Virus record (IMG/VR): IMGVR_UViG_3300007735_001031
Coordinates: 1 to 64,000 of that record
Direction: 5' to 3' (one strand)
DNA length: 64,000 nt
Source of the DNA: a virus
The translations under genes were made by a program, and so were the position numbers. Position 1 is the first letter of the stretch; each line of letters begins with the position of its first letter. The notes under the pieces are model-generated. The model ran no database searches, had not been told where the DNA came from, and saw only the letters and a program-made list of their open reading frames with translations. This document shows positions 6,487 through 13,856 of the stretch, in pieces.

Positions 6487-6684
6487 TTATGTAGGAATTG
6501 AAGTTTTACAGCTTATTTCATATCCGTATTTATACCAAATACTGAATAGTTGTGAAACCCAAGCAGGTCCATCTTCTCTATGAGAGAACCAAAAGTTATC
6601 GTAGTCATCAAACATTCCCCAGATCTTTACCGGCATGAGGTCTATACGATTATCTAATTTAATAGTTAATCTGGTTTGTTTCAT
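6487..6684 (-). CDS. 65-aa single-repeat HREDGPA miniprotein
   Basis: N-terminal strand pattern (T-R-L-T-I-K-L), then P-V-K-I-W-G and the signature HREDGPAW. This is one unit of a repeat, related to MORN_2-like repeats, common in phages and giant viruses. Members occur at least a dozen times in this window. A GTG three codons upstream is an alternative start. Confidence 0.68.
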   Translation of the reverse strand: MKQTRLTIKLDNRIDLMPVKIWGMFDDYDNFWFSHREDGPAWVSQLFSIWYKYGYEISCKTSIPT

Positions 6685-6685
6685 A

Positions 6686-6895
6686 TCAACCACTATACGG
6701 ATAATTTACTCTTGAAATTTCCCTGCCTTTCTGAGACCAAATCATTTCTGTTTCAGAAATCCAAGCAGGCCCATCTTCTCTATGTTGAAACCAGTAATGT
6801 AATATGTAATTAAATTGTTCCCATTTCTTTATCGGCATCATATCCAGCCGATAATCTCTTCTAATTGTTAAGCTGATACATTTTGGCTTTCTCAT
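6686..6895 (-). CDS. 69-aa single-repeat HREDGPA miniprotein
   Basis: Closest paralogue of the downstream gene: basic N-terminal strand, M-P-I-K-K-W and HREDGPAW. The start overlaps the stop of the Api92-like gene. Function unknown. Confidence 0.7.
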   Translation of the reverse strand: MRKPKCISLTIRRDYRLDMMPIKKWEQFNYILHYWFQHREDGPAWISETEMIWSQKGREISRVNYPYSG

Positions 6896-7719
6896 AGGTA
6901 TTCTTCATACTTGAAAGTAATGCTGAACTGGTTGGGATCACTACAATCGTTTAGATCGCACATGAGATTATCAATTCCCTCATCAGAATTATATTCTTCA
7001 TATACACACTGAAGGAAGGCTCCACCAATCTTATCATATTCGCCGTAATCAAAGTCCTTATTATTCATAATGCTCGTAAGAGTTTCTGGTGGAAGAAGAT
7101 TTGAATTTACAAGTTCCTGCGCCAGTTCAATAAGCGACTTTACTTCCAGTTCGCGGACGAATACATTATCCTTGAGTTCGTAGGTTTGATCGTCAATCAG
7201 TTCCTTATTGGTTTCATATGGAACCTTTACCTCCACGACATAATGCTTCGTGGTGATCTCGCCATTCTGAAAGAAATGTTCTCCGTCGTAATCCTCGTTG
7301 GTAAAGTAATCTTCTACATCGCAACCCTTCTCAACCAGAAAGTTAAGGAATCCTTCAGGGAAACACCAAGCGGTATTACCACTGATGGAAACTTCCTCAT
7401 CATTAACATAATTCAGATCGTAATCACAAATATCCCACTTGGTTCCCCAACGAGAAACCTTCCAATCATACCAATTCTTAACGCCATACTTATCAAGGTT
7501 TCGTTGTTCCTTGGCTTCGTGGGCTTCTTTATCCGCTCCGCCAACATAACCAGATGTGGTATCCAGGAGTTCCTGCGGGCAGGGAAAGATTGACTGCATA
7601 AAATCAACCTTCTTTTCCGAATCGGATGCGTCCTCTGCCGCCTTCTGAATCAAAGCCCAGAGTTCAGCATCACATTCGTTCTTCTTGATCGTAATATGGT
7701 TGTAAGTCCAATTCGGCAT
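6892..7719 (-). CDS. 275-aa Api92/DUF1281-like protein
   Basis: Begins MPNWTYN, the hallmark of the Api92-like ferredoxin-fold family (DUF1281) carried by many phages and plasmids. The family often shows a Trp/Tyr-rich centre around W-G-T-K-W, which is present here near residue 95. Role unknown. The ATG at MPNW is chosen because that is the family's N-terminus. Confidence 0.75.
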   Translation of the reverse strand: MPNWTYNHITIKKNECDAELWALIQKAAEDASDSEKKVDFMQSIFPCPQELLDTTSGYVGGADKEAHEAKEQRNLDKYGVKNWYDWKVSRWGTKWDICDYDLNYVNDEEVSISGNTAWCFPEGFLNFLVEKGCDVEDYFTNEDYDGEHFFQNGEITTKHYVVEVKVPYETNKELIDDQTYELKDNVFVRELEVKSLIELAQELVNSNLLPPETLTSIMNNKDFDYGEYDKIGGAFLQCVYEEYNSDEGIDNLMCDLNDCSDPNQFSITFKYEEYL

Positions 7720-7724
7720 TTTAA

Positions 7725-7937
7725 TCACCAATCCCGCATAGAGTTATAAATGTCTTTGTAATAGCCAAGATCGCTGTAATCATCATCAAGGCTTTCGATT
7801 AAAGATACATCACCTTCCGATCTATCTTCATCTTCCACCCGCTCAACAATCTTCTTTGCCTTCTTTCGCTTTGAAAGTTTCTGTTGAAACTTAATGTCGT
7901 TGGTATTATCAAGCTGCTTCTTCTTCATCTTCATCAT
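7725..7937 (-). CDS. 70-aa basic-then-acidic miniprotein
   Basis: Overlaps the 3' end of the upstream zinc-ribbon gene by 29 bases. The open frame extends further, but that part is antiparallel to a real gene, so I start at the ATG cluster near 7937/7928. Lys-rich first half, Asp/Ser-rich second half. Unrecognised. Confidence 0.5.
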   Translation of the reverse strand: MMKMKKKQLDNTNDIKFQQKLSKRKKAKKIVERVEDEDRSEGDVSLIESLDDDYSDLGYYKDIYNSMRDW

Positions 7938-8364
7938 CCTTATCTTCTTTCTCTCCGCGCTTCTTCTGGTATTCGGCGGAACAAGTATCACAATGAGCGA
8001 TGTACCAGCCGTTATAACTTCTGTTCTTTCCAGGATTTCCACAATCCTCGCAAGTTCTCGCGGCCATACCAGTTGCGAAGGAGATAAGGAAATCTACAAC
8101 TTCATCGTGTCCGTTCGTATAAACTCGCAGACCACCAAACTTTTCCTTAACTTGGGTGAATTCAACTTGGTGAAACTCTGGATCCTTCTGTTGCTTTCTG
8201 TCGATGTAGCCCTGAATACGACTACAGAGGACTTCCATAATGTTATACCAGCCGTCGCCTACGCATACTCCATAACACATACAAGTAATATTCATAGGAA
8301 GGCTCTTCTGCGCGAACAGCTTGGGATACTTATCATAAAGCTTTTGTTGGAGTTCGTCTTTCAT
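7909..8364 (-). CDS. 151-aa zinc-ribbon phage protein
   Basis: The N-terminal half contains a Cys/Gly-rich segment (C-M-C-Y-G-V-C) and the pattern F-G-G-L-R-V-Y. The C-terminal half has a CxxC...CxxC zinc ribbon (C-E-D-C and C-D-T-C). Ends in an acidic tail. Start set at ATG 8362-8364, which follows GAGGAATAAA. Conserved phage type without known function. Confidence 0.7.
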   Translation of the reverse strand: MKDELQQKLYDKYPKLFAQKSLPMNITCMCYGVCVGDGWYNIMEVLCSRIQGYIDRKQQKDPEFHQVEFTQVKEKFGGLRVYTNGHDEVVDFLISFATGMAARTCEDCGNPGKNRSYNGWYIAHCDTCSAEYQKKRGEKEDKDDEDEEEAA

Positions 8365-8365
8365 T

Positions 8366-8551
8366 TTATTCCTCAATATGTCTGATGTGTGATTCTACTT
8401 CGCCGTATAAATAATAGTCAACGAATCCATCTCCATAATCTGCGGCCGGGCCATCTTCTCTATGGAGTTTATCATTTTTATACCAGAACTTAAATGGTGG
8501 GCAATTAAGATCTTCTGGATAATCAATTCGTAATTCTATTACTCTACCCAT
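8366..8551 (-). CDS. 61-aa single-repeat HREDGPA miniprotein
   Basis: N-terminal strand V-I-E-L-R-I, then F-K-F-W-Y-K-N-D-K and LHREDGPAA, followed by a second half-unit (Y-Y-L-Y-G-E). The most canonical small member of the family here. Confidence 0.72.
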   Translation of the reverse strand: MGRVIELRIDYPEDLNCPPFKFWYKNDKLHREDGPAADYGDGFVDYYLYGEVESHIRHIEE

Positions 8552-8814
8552 TTGTAAATTGAAGTGTTGTATTTAGAATCAATACGGAATCCGCCATCAA
8601 CCTCTTTCAGCTCGGATGCCTTGGGCCATAGTAGCAGGGACTCCTTTTTGCTGTCAAGGTCATCATCAGACAAAGCAACATAAGAAGTAGCAACTCTTAA
8701 TACTGAACGGGTCTTATTCATTTCCGCTCCAGAGAATTCAGTTAGAACAATCTTAGCTCCCGGAATCAATCTCCGTTTCAGTTCCGCTACTGTTAGTTTC
8801 TTCTTCTTCGCCAT
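8539..8814 (-). CDS. 91-aa hypothetical protein
   Basis: Basic N-terminus, otherwise mixed. Overlaps the next gene's start by 13 bases. A SD-like AGGAGACTCTA precedes the ATG. Unrecognised. Confidence 0.62.
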   Translation of the reverse strand: MAKKKKLTVAELKRRLIPGAKIVLTEFSGAEMNKTRSVLRVATSYVALSDDDLDSKKESLLLWPKASELKEVDGGFRIDSKYNTSIYKWVE

Positions 8815-8828
8815 TAGAGTCTCCTAAA

Positions 8829-9494
8829 TTAGTTAGTCTTACCAGTCAAGAACACGACAGCTTCTTTGCTGTAAGTAAGGAATTCTTTTGTCAGTACAGT
8901 AATTCTTGAATCAAGCTCATTAATAATCATTTCTTTTGATTCACTATCGGGCTGAGATTCCAACATCATTTTTACAACATTGATGGATCTAATTTCTTCA
9001 GTGAGCTTGAACCAGCGCATATCCTTAACCATAGGATTGGTCTTATATTCCGGTTGGAGCCACTTTGTATCAATAATAGTATTGAGTCCGGCGTTTGTTC
9101 TTTGTAGATCGAAATTTTCCCTTCTCAACTTATCGGTCTCCTGACTAGAACTTTGAAGTTCGATTTCAAGAGAATAAGCATTGCTGGTGGCTTTCGATGC
9201 CACATTACGAAGACTCAGAACAATTGCTTCAAGTTCTTCAGTCTTAGAGCGAACTTTTTCATCAAGTTCAGCTGCAACTTTTTTCTTCTTGTAATCGTCA
9301 ATATTGGACCAGGTTTTAAAATTGAAGAAAAGAATCATCAAATTAAAACCAATAAAAAATTTAGAAAAACTCCCGACTCCAATCTCGCTCATATAGTTTG
9401 CGAAAAGAACAAGAAAAATTGACGGAAAAATCCACCAATGGAAAAAGATATACACAAAAGTTTCGGCCAACTTCTCTCTGTTAAACTTAAACAT
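8829..9494 (-). CDS. 221-aa membrane-anchored coiled-coil protein
   Basis: Two transmembrane helices within residues 8-65, then a long coiled coil (~75-150) with periodic Leu and charged residues. The ATG at 9492-9494 follows GAGGAAAA; an upstream GTG frame lacks a ribosome site. Possibly a membrane scaffold or sensor. Unrecognised. Confidence 0.65.
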   Translation of the reverse strand: MFKFNREKLAETFVYIFFHWWIFPSIFLVLFANYMSEIGVGSFSKFFIGFNLMILFFNFKTWSNIDDYKKKKVAAELDEKVRSKTEELEAIVLSLRNVASKATSNAYSLEIELQSSSQETDKLRRENFDLQRTNAGLNTIIDTKWLQPEYKTNPMVKDMRWFKLTEEIRSINVVKMMLESQPDSESKEMIINELDSRITVLTKEFLTYSKEAVVFLTGKTN

Positions 9495-9557
9495 TTTTCC
9501 TCGTGATCTGGTTGTCTCATCCAACGCCACCAAGAATACCAGCGAGATAAATTGCTG

Positions 9558-9836
9558 TCAACCAGCCGAAGAATCTTCTTCAGAATTTTCTACATCCTTT
9601 TCTGTTATTGGTGATCGTTCAACGATTTCTTTTCCATCGTCGTTAAAGTATCGAATACCTTTTCGTGTTTCAATTCTTTTAAGTTTGCCGTTTTCAAAGT
9701 AGCCGAATGTTTCGGATCCACTACCATAGTCAATAGCAAAGCCGTCTGCTCTATGGTATTGGCCTTCACCATTACGCCAGACCTTTTGGCCTGATGGGAA
9801 TACTTCCAATTCAGCCTTCTTCGTTGAAACTACCAC
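9558..9836 (-). CDS. 92-aa HREDGPA-family protein with two units
   Basis: GTG start overlapping the upstream gene by 26 bases. Contains K-V-W-R-N-G...Y-H-R-A-D-G-F-A and a second F-E-N-G-K unit, then an acidic tail. A divergent member (HRADGFA). Confidence 0.62.
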   Translation of the reverse strand: MVVSTKKAELEVFPSGQKVWRNGEGQYHRADGFAIDYGSGSETFGYFENGKLKRIETRKGIRYFNDDGKEIVERSPITEKDVENSEEDSSAG

Positions 9837-10005
9837 TTAGGAAACTCTCCACACATTCCTGTGCTTCTTCCTTTGTCCTGTATGGAATGGTTCTTACTTC
9901 TTCTTCTCGTCCATCATTCCATACATTAACAAGGTGCGCCCAATAACCGGCAAAGGTTTCGCTAAGCTCGGCAGACACATAACCTTCTCTAATAAATTTC
10001 GCCAT
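9811..10005 (-). CDS. 64-aa hypothetical protein
   Basis: Mixed alpha/beta. The pattern R-T-I-P-Y-R-T-K-E-E-A-Q-E-C resembles the small strand-helix domains used for regulation in phages, but no family is recognised. Confidence 0.62.
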   Translation of the reverse strand: MAKFIREGYVSAELSETFAGYWAHLVNVWNDGREEEVRTIPYRTKEEAQECVESFLSGSFNEEG

Positions 10006-10525
10006 GAAACATACTCCCTAAATAATCCTTCCATTCATCTGGAAGTGGGTTATTCTTGGTTGATTTGTTAAAGATCTCAAAGTTGTCGGGAACATAAGGT
10101 TCCTTCAATAGTTTCATTCCTGCTTGTTTTGGTGTTCTATCTTTCTTCTTTTGATTACAAGATACACAGCAAGAAACAATATTCTTCCAATTCGTCTTTC
10201 CGCCCTGCGAAATAGGGAGCACATGGTCCATCGTAAAGGTTCGCTTATCCAGCTTGATTTTACAATACTGGCATTCGTGATTGTCTCTAAGCATTACATT
10301 CGTTCGGCTGAACTTGGCGTTCTTTGCCTGACGATTGCGCTTGATGACTCCCTTTACGAAACGAATGATTGATGGAATCTGGAATGATTCTGAGATCGTA
10401 TTGACGACTCTATCTTTATAGAATTCAATAACCTCAACACGACCAGAGAACCAGAGACAGAAAGCCTCCTTCCAATCAACATACCGCATCGGCTGATAAG
10501 CTGTACTCAATACAAGTGTATCCAT
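9989..10525 (-). CDS. HNH endonuclease
   Basis: Zinc-binding CxxC (CQYC), then D-H-V-L-P-I-S-Q-G-G, N-I-V-S-C-C-V-S-C-N-Q-K-K: a complete HNH core with both zinc knuckles and the catalytic DH. Length 178 aa. I start at ATG 10523-10525 because the longer frame would begin inside the promoter at 10553-10581. Such freestanding phage HNH proteins may be homing nucleases or recombination/packaging factors. Confidence 0.85.
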   Translation of the reverse strand: MDTLVLSTAYQPMRYVDWKEAFCLWFSGRVEVIEFYKDRVVNTISESFQIPSIIRFVKGVIKRNRQAKNAKFSRTNVMLRDNHECQYCKIKLDKRTFTMDHVLPISQGGKTNWKNIVSCCVSCNQKKKDRTPKQAGMKLLKEPYVPDNFEIFNKSTKNNPLPDEWKDYLGSMFHGEIY

Positions 10526-10552
10526 CGTCGTCCCTACCACATAGGCACCACC

Positions 10553-10581
10553 AGTGTAGGCCACCAGTAATTATCTGTCAA
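10553..10581 (-). promoter_or_regulatory. sigma-70 promoter for HNH gene
   Basis: -35 TTGACA (10576-10581), 17-bp spacer containing TAATTA, -10 TACACT (10553-10558). CCACCAGT is repeated directly on both sides of the -10. Confidence 0.8.
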
Positions 10582-10590
10582 GTGTCTCAT

Positions 10591-10710
10591 TTATTCTAAT
10601 ATGATCCAAGTGGCTCTACCCGCTTCGTTATTCACCAACCAGTGATATTGAAGCCAGGTGCGATTTAACGAGGGTAAATAAGCAACATGGAGTTGAACTT
10701 GCTTTTTCAT
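10591..10710 (-). CDS. 39-aa mini-repeat protein
   Basis: ATG overlaps the stop of the GGCT-like gene. Pattern M-K-K-x-V-x-L-x-V...Y-H-W-L-V-N-N matches the N-terminal strand and W-x-x-N unit of the HREDGPA family without the HREDGPA end. Confidence 0.55.
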   Translation of the reverse strand: MKKQVQLHVAYLPSLNRTWLQYHWLVNNEAGRATWIILE

Positions 10711-11141
10711 CGCATCACGTCTGCCTTGATTTGATCAACCTTATCGTGGTAATAAGATCTCCAATCGTTAGCCGGAATCTTCACATCCAAAGCGTTTAAA
10801 GAACCCTTAGCCAAAACATAAATGTAGGCGGCAACAGGATATTCTCTATCGCCAAACACAACATCAACAAGCTTTCGCTGATAGAAATGTGGGCAACCCT
10901 CGAGAACATCCAATCGCTTCAATAGTTCATCACTAACCACATAGAGTTCGCCAAGGATGAACTTTCCTTTATCACTCTCGATAATGCCCGGAAAGTATCC
11001 AAGATCATACATATCGTATCGTTGAATGGTCTTGGCGATGGAAAGATACTTTGCGTTGTTATTACGCAGGATTCCGTTGTTCTGTAGCCCCGAACAAAGG
11101 GAGCCATAAACGAATACCAAGTTCTTATTCTTCTCTTCCAT
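10707..11141 (-). CDS. gamma-glutamylcyclotransferase-like (AIG2/GGCT) protein
   Basis: The VFVYGSL start near residue 10, the downstream glycines, and a predicted catalytic Glu in the LEG segment near residue 80 fit the BtrG/GGCT fold (usual length ~110-150 aa; 144 here). Family members release 5-oxoproline from gamma-glutamyl amines. In phages a role in modifying amines or counteracting host conjugates is possible but unproven. Confidence 0.75.
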   Translation of the reverse strand: MEEKNKNLVFVYGSLCSGLQNNGILRNNNAKYLSIAKTIQRYDMYDLGYFPGIIESDKGKFILGELYVVSDELLKRLDVLEGCPHFYQRKLVDVVFGDREYPVAAYIYVLAKGSLNALDVKIPANDWRSYYHDKVDQIKADVMR

Positions 11142-11142
11142 T

Positions 11143-11505
11143 TTAATCCTCTCTCTTCTTTTCTACCAAATCTTTCTCAATAAGCGGGAGGATGTTATCA
11201 CTCCAAATATCATTCTTAATTTCTTGGAAATTATCCCAATATCCGTCCGTTTTAGCGTCCTCTTTTGGATAATGGACATATTCCAAAAGAACATGCGGAG
11301 GAATTGTATTCAGACATTCTCTCAGGTTCTCATATTCTTCTCTGTATTCTCTATCATAGATAATATCAGTGATTACATTTTCGGTGGTAATGACTTCAAT
11401 ATCAGCAGAAACAATCTCGTCCTCACCAAGAGCTTGGAGTTCTCCAATCTTTTCTTGGAGATAGTTGATTAGTTCATTAACGGGGATAATTTTTCTGTAA
11501 TACAT
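11143..11505 (-). CDS. 120-aa acidic hypothetical protein
   Basis: Unrecognised. Start coupled to the preceding miniprotein (GGAGGATTAAATG overlaps its stop). Confidence 0.62.
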   Translation of the reverse strand: MYYRKIIPVNELINYLQEKIGELQALGEDEIVSADIEVITTENVITDIIYDREYREEYENLRECLNTIPPHVLLEYVHYPKEDAKTDGYWDNFQEIKNDIWSDNILPLIEKDLVEKKRED

Positions 11506-11655
11506 TTAATCCTCCACTTTGACGGAACGAGTGTGAATAGAACCAAAGGTTTTGTGTGGAAATTTGTGATAGGGCTTCTTATTCAGCCACCAAGAATATT
11601 CAATCACGGTTGGATTTATAGAATAAATATCAGTCATTAGAAGATAGGTTTTCAT
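11506..11655 (-). CDS. 49-aa mini-repeat protein 1 of run
   Basis: M-K-T-Y-L-L strand, then E-Y-S-W-W-L-N-K-K-P-Y-H: the repeat unit W-x-L-N-x-K-x-x-H without DGPA. Last gene of a run of seven tandem paralogues. Confidence 0.58.
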   Translation of the reverse strand: MKTYLLMTDIYSINPTVIEYSWWLNKKPYHKFPHKTFGSIHTRSVKVED

Positions 11656-11789
11656 AGCCACACAAATCGTCTATTGGTTAATCCAATCTTTTTATCCACA
11701 CAGCAATATAATGGAATTTCGTTCAACCACCAAGAATACTTAACGGCGTTCGTAGCATAACTTTCAACTCTTAAGTGGTATGTTTTCAT
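11652..11789 (-). CDS. 45-aa mini-repeat protein 2 of run
   Basis: M-K-T-Y-H-L-R-V then K-Y-S-W-W-L-N-E-I. Overlaps its neighbour by ATGA. Clearly a paralogue of the previous gene (shared Y-S-W-W-L-N). Confidence 0.58.
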   Translation of the reverse strand: MKTYHLRVESYATNAVKYSWWLNEIPLYCCVDKKIGLTNRRFVWL

Positions 11790-11899
11790 CTGAATTGTAG
11801 CAACTTAAACTTAAATGTTTTGCCGTTTATCAGCCATTCTTTTCTCAAGAGATCTGGGGCGGAATATTGTTTGCGAATTGTAAATGTATGAATCTTCAT
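11786..11899 (-). CDS. 37-aa mini-repeat protein 3 of run
   Basis: M-K-I-H-T-F-T-I, then K-E-W-L-I-N-G-K: same strand plus W-L-x-N-G-K unit. ATGA overlaps on both sides. Confidence 0.55.
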   Translation of the reverse strand: MKIHTFTIRKQYSAPDLLRKEWLINGKTFKFKLLQFR

Positions 11900-12012
11900 A
11901 GATAAATAAACCTCGTCCAAATTTCATAACCATCAACATAGAATGTTTGGCAAAGACGAGTTGGTATGTATTCCCACTCACTTGTATAGATTTTAAGTTT
12001 GTAGGTTTTCAT
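11896..12012 (-). CDS. 38-aa mini-repeat protein 4 of run
   Basis: M-K-T-Y-K-L-K-I, then T-F-Y-V-D-G-Y-E-I-W. Same layout, with the W-L-N-G element replaced by F-Y-V-D-G. Confidence 0.52.
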   Translation of the reverse strand: MKTYKLKIYTSEWEYIPTRLCQTFYVDGYEIWTRFIYL

Positions 12013-12118
12013 CTAATTTAACGATCCTGCTTCCTGCGAAAACGAATTGATAGTTTATGAACCAAGAATACTTAATATAATATCGTGTTTGAAATACTCT
12101 CAACTCATATCTTTTCAT
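11993..12118 (-). CDS. 41-aa mini-repeat protein 5 of run
   Basis: M-K-R-Y-E-L-R-V, then K-Y-S-W-F-I-N-Y. Overlaps the next gene by 20 bases instead of 4, so the final codons may be a drift extension. Confidence 0.52.
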   Translation of the reverse strand: MKRYELRVFQTRYYIKYSWFINYQFVFAGSRIVKLDENLQT

Positions 12119-12231
12119 AGATCAACATATATTCTAATTCTTTTGCCTTGGTTCTTTAGCCCAAACCATTCATAACGAACAAACGGCTCGGACACACTAA
12201 CTATCTCAACACTTAATTCAATCGTTCTCAT
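12115..12231 (-). CDS. 38-aa mini-repeat protein 6 of run
   Basis: M-R-T-I-E-L-S-V-E, then V-R-Y-E-W-F-G-L. The first 17 bases of the gene are identical to those of the following paralogue, indicating recent duplication. Confidence 0.55.
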   Translation of the reverse strand: MRTIELSVEIVSVSEPFVRYEWFGLKNQGKRIRIYVDL

Positions 12232-12331
12232 GATAAACAAACCATTGTTTAATACAACGATGATCAACAAACTTACGATACATCAAGGCATTACTTCTAC
12301 ATACATTAACATCTAATTCAATCGTTCTCAT
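12218..12331 (-). CDS. 37-aa mini-repeat protein 7 of run
   Basis: M-R-T-I-E-L-D-V, then I-K-Q-W-F-V-Y-H. First of the run, overlapping the stop of the deaminase gene (ATGA). Confidence 0.55.
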   Translation of the reverse strand: MRTIELDVNVCRSNALMYRKFVDHRCIKQWFVYHEND

Positions 12332-12738
12332 AGCTTCATCATCTCAAAGTATCCATCCTCAGTAGAGTAGAATACACGCTTGCTTCCACAGAATCGCATA
12401 GCTTCCTGACACATAGAACAAGGCTTGGAGTTGCGATACTCATTCTCATAATTCACACGAACAACATAAACATCGGCTCCCTCGGTGGAGTCCTTCGCCA
12501 TATTAAGAATGGCTCCGAGTTCAGCGTGAAGCGTTGCCTGTCCCTTAGTTCTGCAACGAAAGCGACCACCAAAAGAACAAGGCTTATCCTTGTTGTGGGA
12601 AGCATTTAGGACAACCCCGTGCTTCACCAAAACGGCACCATGACGAAACTTTCCGTAGCTGGAAAGCTCCGCCATTCTCTTTGCGAACTCAAACATTCGC
12701 TCGTTTCGTCTGGTAAGATCAATAGTTCTGATATACAC
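12328..12738 (-). CDS. dCMP/cytidine-type deaminase
   Basis: Zinc-dependent deaminase fold: the H-A-E-L motif (TLHAELGAIL) supplies the Zn His and catalytic Glu, and P-C-S-M-C supplies the two Zn Cys. Likely converts dCMP to dUMP for ThyX, also in this window, though other cytidine-deaminase-type substrates are possible. Start uncertain: GTG 12736-12738 has GGAG seven bases upstream and lies downstream of the promoter; an internal ATG at 12696 is the alternative. Confidence 0.82.
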   Translation of the reverse strand: MYIRTIDLTRRNERMFEFAKRMAELSSYGKFRHGAVLVKHGVVLNASHNKDKPCSFGGRFRCRTKGQATLHAELGAILNMAKDSTEGADVYVVRVNYENEYRNSKPCSMCQEAMRFCGSKRVFYSTEDGYFEMMKL

Positions 12739-12759
12739 GACACCGCTCCTCACCCTCAC

Positions 12760-12788
12760 AGCATACAGGGGAGATAATTACAGGTCAA
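12760..12788 (-). promoter_or_regulatory. sigma-70 promoter for deaminase and miniprotein run
   Basis: -35 TTGACC (12783-12788), 17-bp spacer with TAATTA, -10 TATGCT (12760-12765). CTCACCCT and AGGGGAG form a dyad across the -10. It overlaps the 3' end of the upstream miniprotein. Confidence 0.78.
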
Positions 12789-12915
12789 GCTTGCTAATAA
12801 TGTTTCTATAATACCTTTCATTATAGAATCTTCCATTCTTTAACCATTCACGGCGAATAAGATCACCACCGAATAACCTAACTACCAGTTTGTATTCCGC
12901 GATCTCTGGCTTCAT
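12778..12915 (-). CDS. 45-aa mini-repeat protein
   Basis: L-V-V-R-L strand, then R-R-E-W-L-K-N-G-R-F-Y-N-E-R-Y-Y: clear W-L-K-N-G unit of the HREDGPA family. Overlaps the upstream gene by 38 bases and its 3' end contains the promoter -35. Confidence 0.55.
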   Translation of the reverse strand: MKPEIAEYKLVVRLFGGDLIRREWLKNGRFYNERYYRNIISKLDL

Positions 12916-13093
12916 GTTCGTCGTCAATCCATATTCCATTTATGTAATAATCCTTATTCATTCCTTCAAAAGAGTCATAAATAAAAGCAGGGCCATCCAT
13001 TCTGTGAAGTCCATCGCCATTTCCCCACAATTTAGCGGGCATACGATCAAACTCAATTTTGTTATATTCCACAGAAAGGGTTATTACTCTCAT
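12878..13093 (-). CDS. 71-aa single-repeat HREDGPA-type protein
   Basis: M-R-V-I-T-L-S-V-E, then P-A-K-L-W-G-N-G-D-G-L-H-R-M-D-G-P-A and a second Y-I-N-G unit. Links the run of tiny members to the canonical HREDGPA proteins. Confidence 0.7.
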   Translation of the reverse strand: MRVITLSVEYNKIEFDRMPAKLWGNGDGLHRMDGPAFIYDSFEGMNKDYYINGIWIDDEHEARDRGIQTGS

Positions 13094-13401
13094 ATCAGCC
13101 CACGATCCTTCCCGTCAATACAGAAATCACATTCGCCTCTTCCATCGCAGAAACAGCAGGAGAAATATTTATCTACATTCTCTTTCACTTCTGCTTCCGA
13201 CATTTTAGCAATATCTTTGGCGAATTGTTCGGCTGAATCAAATGCTCCACAATTACAATCGTGCCAATCTTTATACCAGCCGCAAGTTGGTGAATGTTCC
13301 TCTTCACCATACTGGCAACCAACAGAACACCACAAACGATTCAACTCGTTGCTACCAATCTGATATTCTTTTCCACAAACACAGCAGTTAAGCGTTATCA
13401 T
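13090..13401 (-). CDS. 103-aa Cys-rich zinc-binding protein
   Basis: About a dozen Cys in pairs: C-C-V-C, C-N-C, C-C-F-C and C-D-F-C, including a C-x-x-C-x-G-x-G-x-C pattern (CFCDGRGEC) like half of a DnaJ-type zinc centre. Probably structural zinc; partner unknown. Confidence 0.68.
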   Translation of the reverse strand: MITLNCCVCGKEYQIGSNELNRLWCSVGCQYGEEEHSPTCGWYKDWHDCNCGAFDSAEQFAKDIAKMSEAEVKENVDKYFSCCFCDGRGECDFCIDGKDRGLI

Positions 13402-13406
13402 TTTGA

Positions 13407-13580
13407 TTATTCATATGCTCCAATATCAAAAAACTTTCCTTCCTTATCAAAGGAAAGAATGGATACGAAACCAGAATATCCTTTCTCAACTGAGATAAAA
13501 GTAAAGTTTTCATCGTGTTCTCCGCGAAAATCAATATTCTGCCGCTCAAGCCAAGAGATAAATGTTTCAAGTTCGGTCAT
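13407..13580 (-). CDS. 57-aa hypothetical protein
   Basis: Frame chosen over an alternative 60-aa frame because it gives an ordinary acidic composition, a proper ATG (13578-13580) and a stop that leaves room for the next gene. Unrecognised. Confidence 0.6.
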   Translation of the reverse strand: MTELETFISWLERQNIDFRGEHDENFTFISVEKGYSGFVSILSFDKEGKFFDIGAYE

Positions 13581-13583
13581 TAT

Positions 13584-13736
13584 TTACCCCACCATCCATT
13601 CTTCGTCTTTATATTCTGTAATGACGCTCCAAAGCAATCCTAAAAGATTCTCGTTTGTATGTAAATAGCAGGAATAAGAACAGACCCAAACAGGCTTTTT
13701 GCTTATCACTCCTGCTTTCTCACGAAAGATTTTCAT
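13584..13736 (-). CDS. 50-aa hypothetical protein
   Basis: ATG 13734-13736, TAA 13584-13586. Basic N-terminus, Trp and Cys in the middle (W-V-C-S-Y-S-C-Y). Unrecognised. Confidence 0.52.
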   Translation of the reverse strand: MKIFREKAGVISKKPVWVCSYSCYLHTNENLLGLLWSVITEYKDEEWMVG

Positions 13737-13741
13737 TTTGA

Positions 13742-13837
13742 TTACCACGATCTCCAAAAGATATATAGGACAAGGAATCCCATAACAAAGTAAAGTCCTT
13801 CCGGATTTTCTTTTACAACATTAAACGCTTCAATCAT
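13742..13837 (-). CDS. 31-aa single-helix membrane peptide
   Basis: ATG 13835-13837 behind GGAAAAA. Residues 13-29 are a hydrophobic helix ending in R-S-W. Lies directly downstream of the tmRNA. Confidence 0.5.
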   Translation of the reverse strand: MIEAFNVVKENPEGLYFVMGFLVLYIFWRSW

Positions 13838-13856
13838 TTTTTCCTTTGGTGGAGAC

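Noticed and set aside
13388-13570. 60-aa minus-strand frame
   Set aside because: Competes with the 57-aa frame at 13407-13580, which has a better start and composition.
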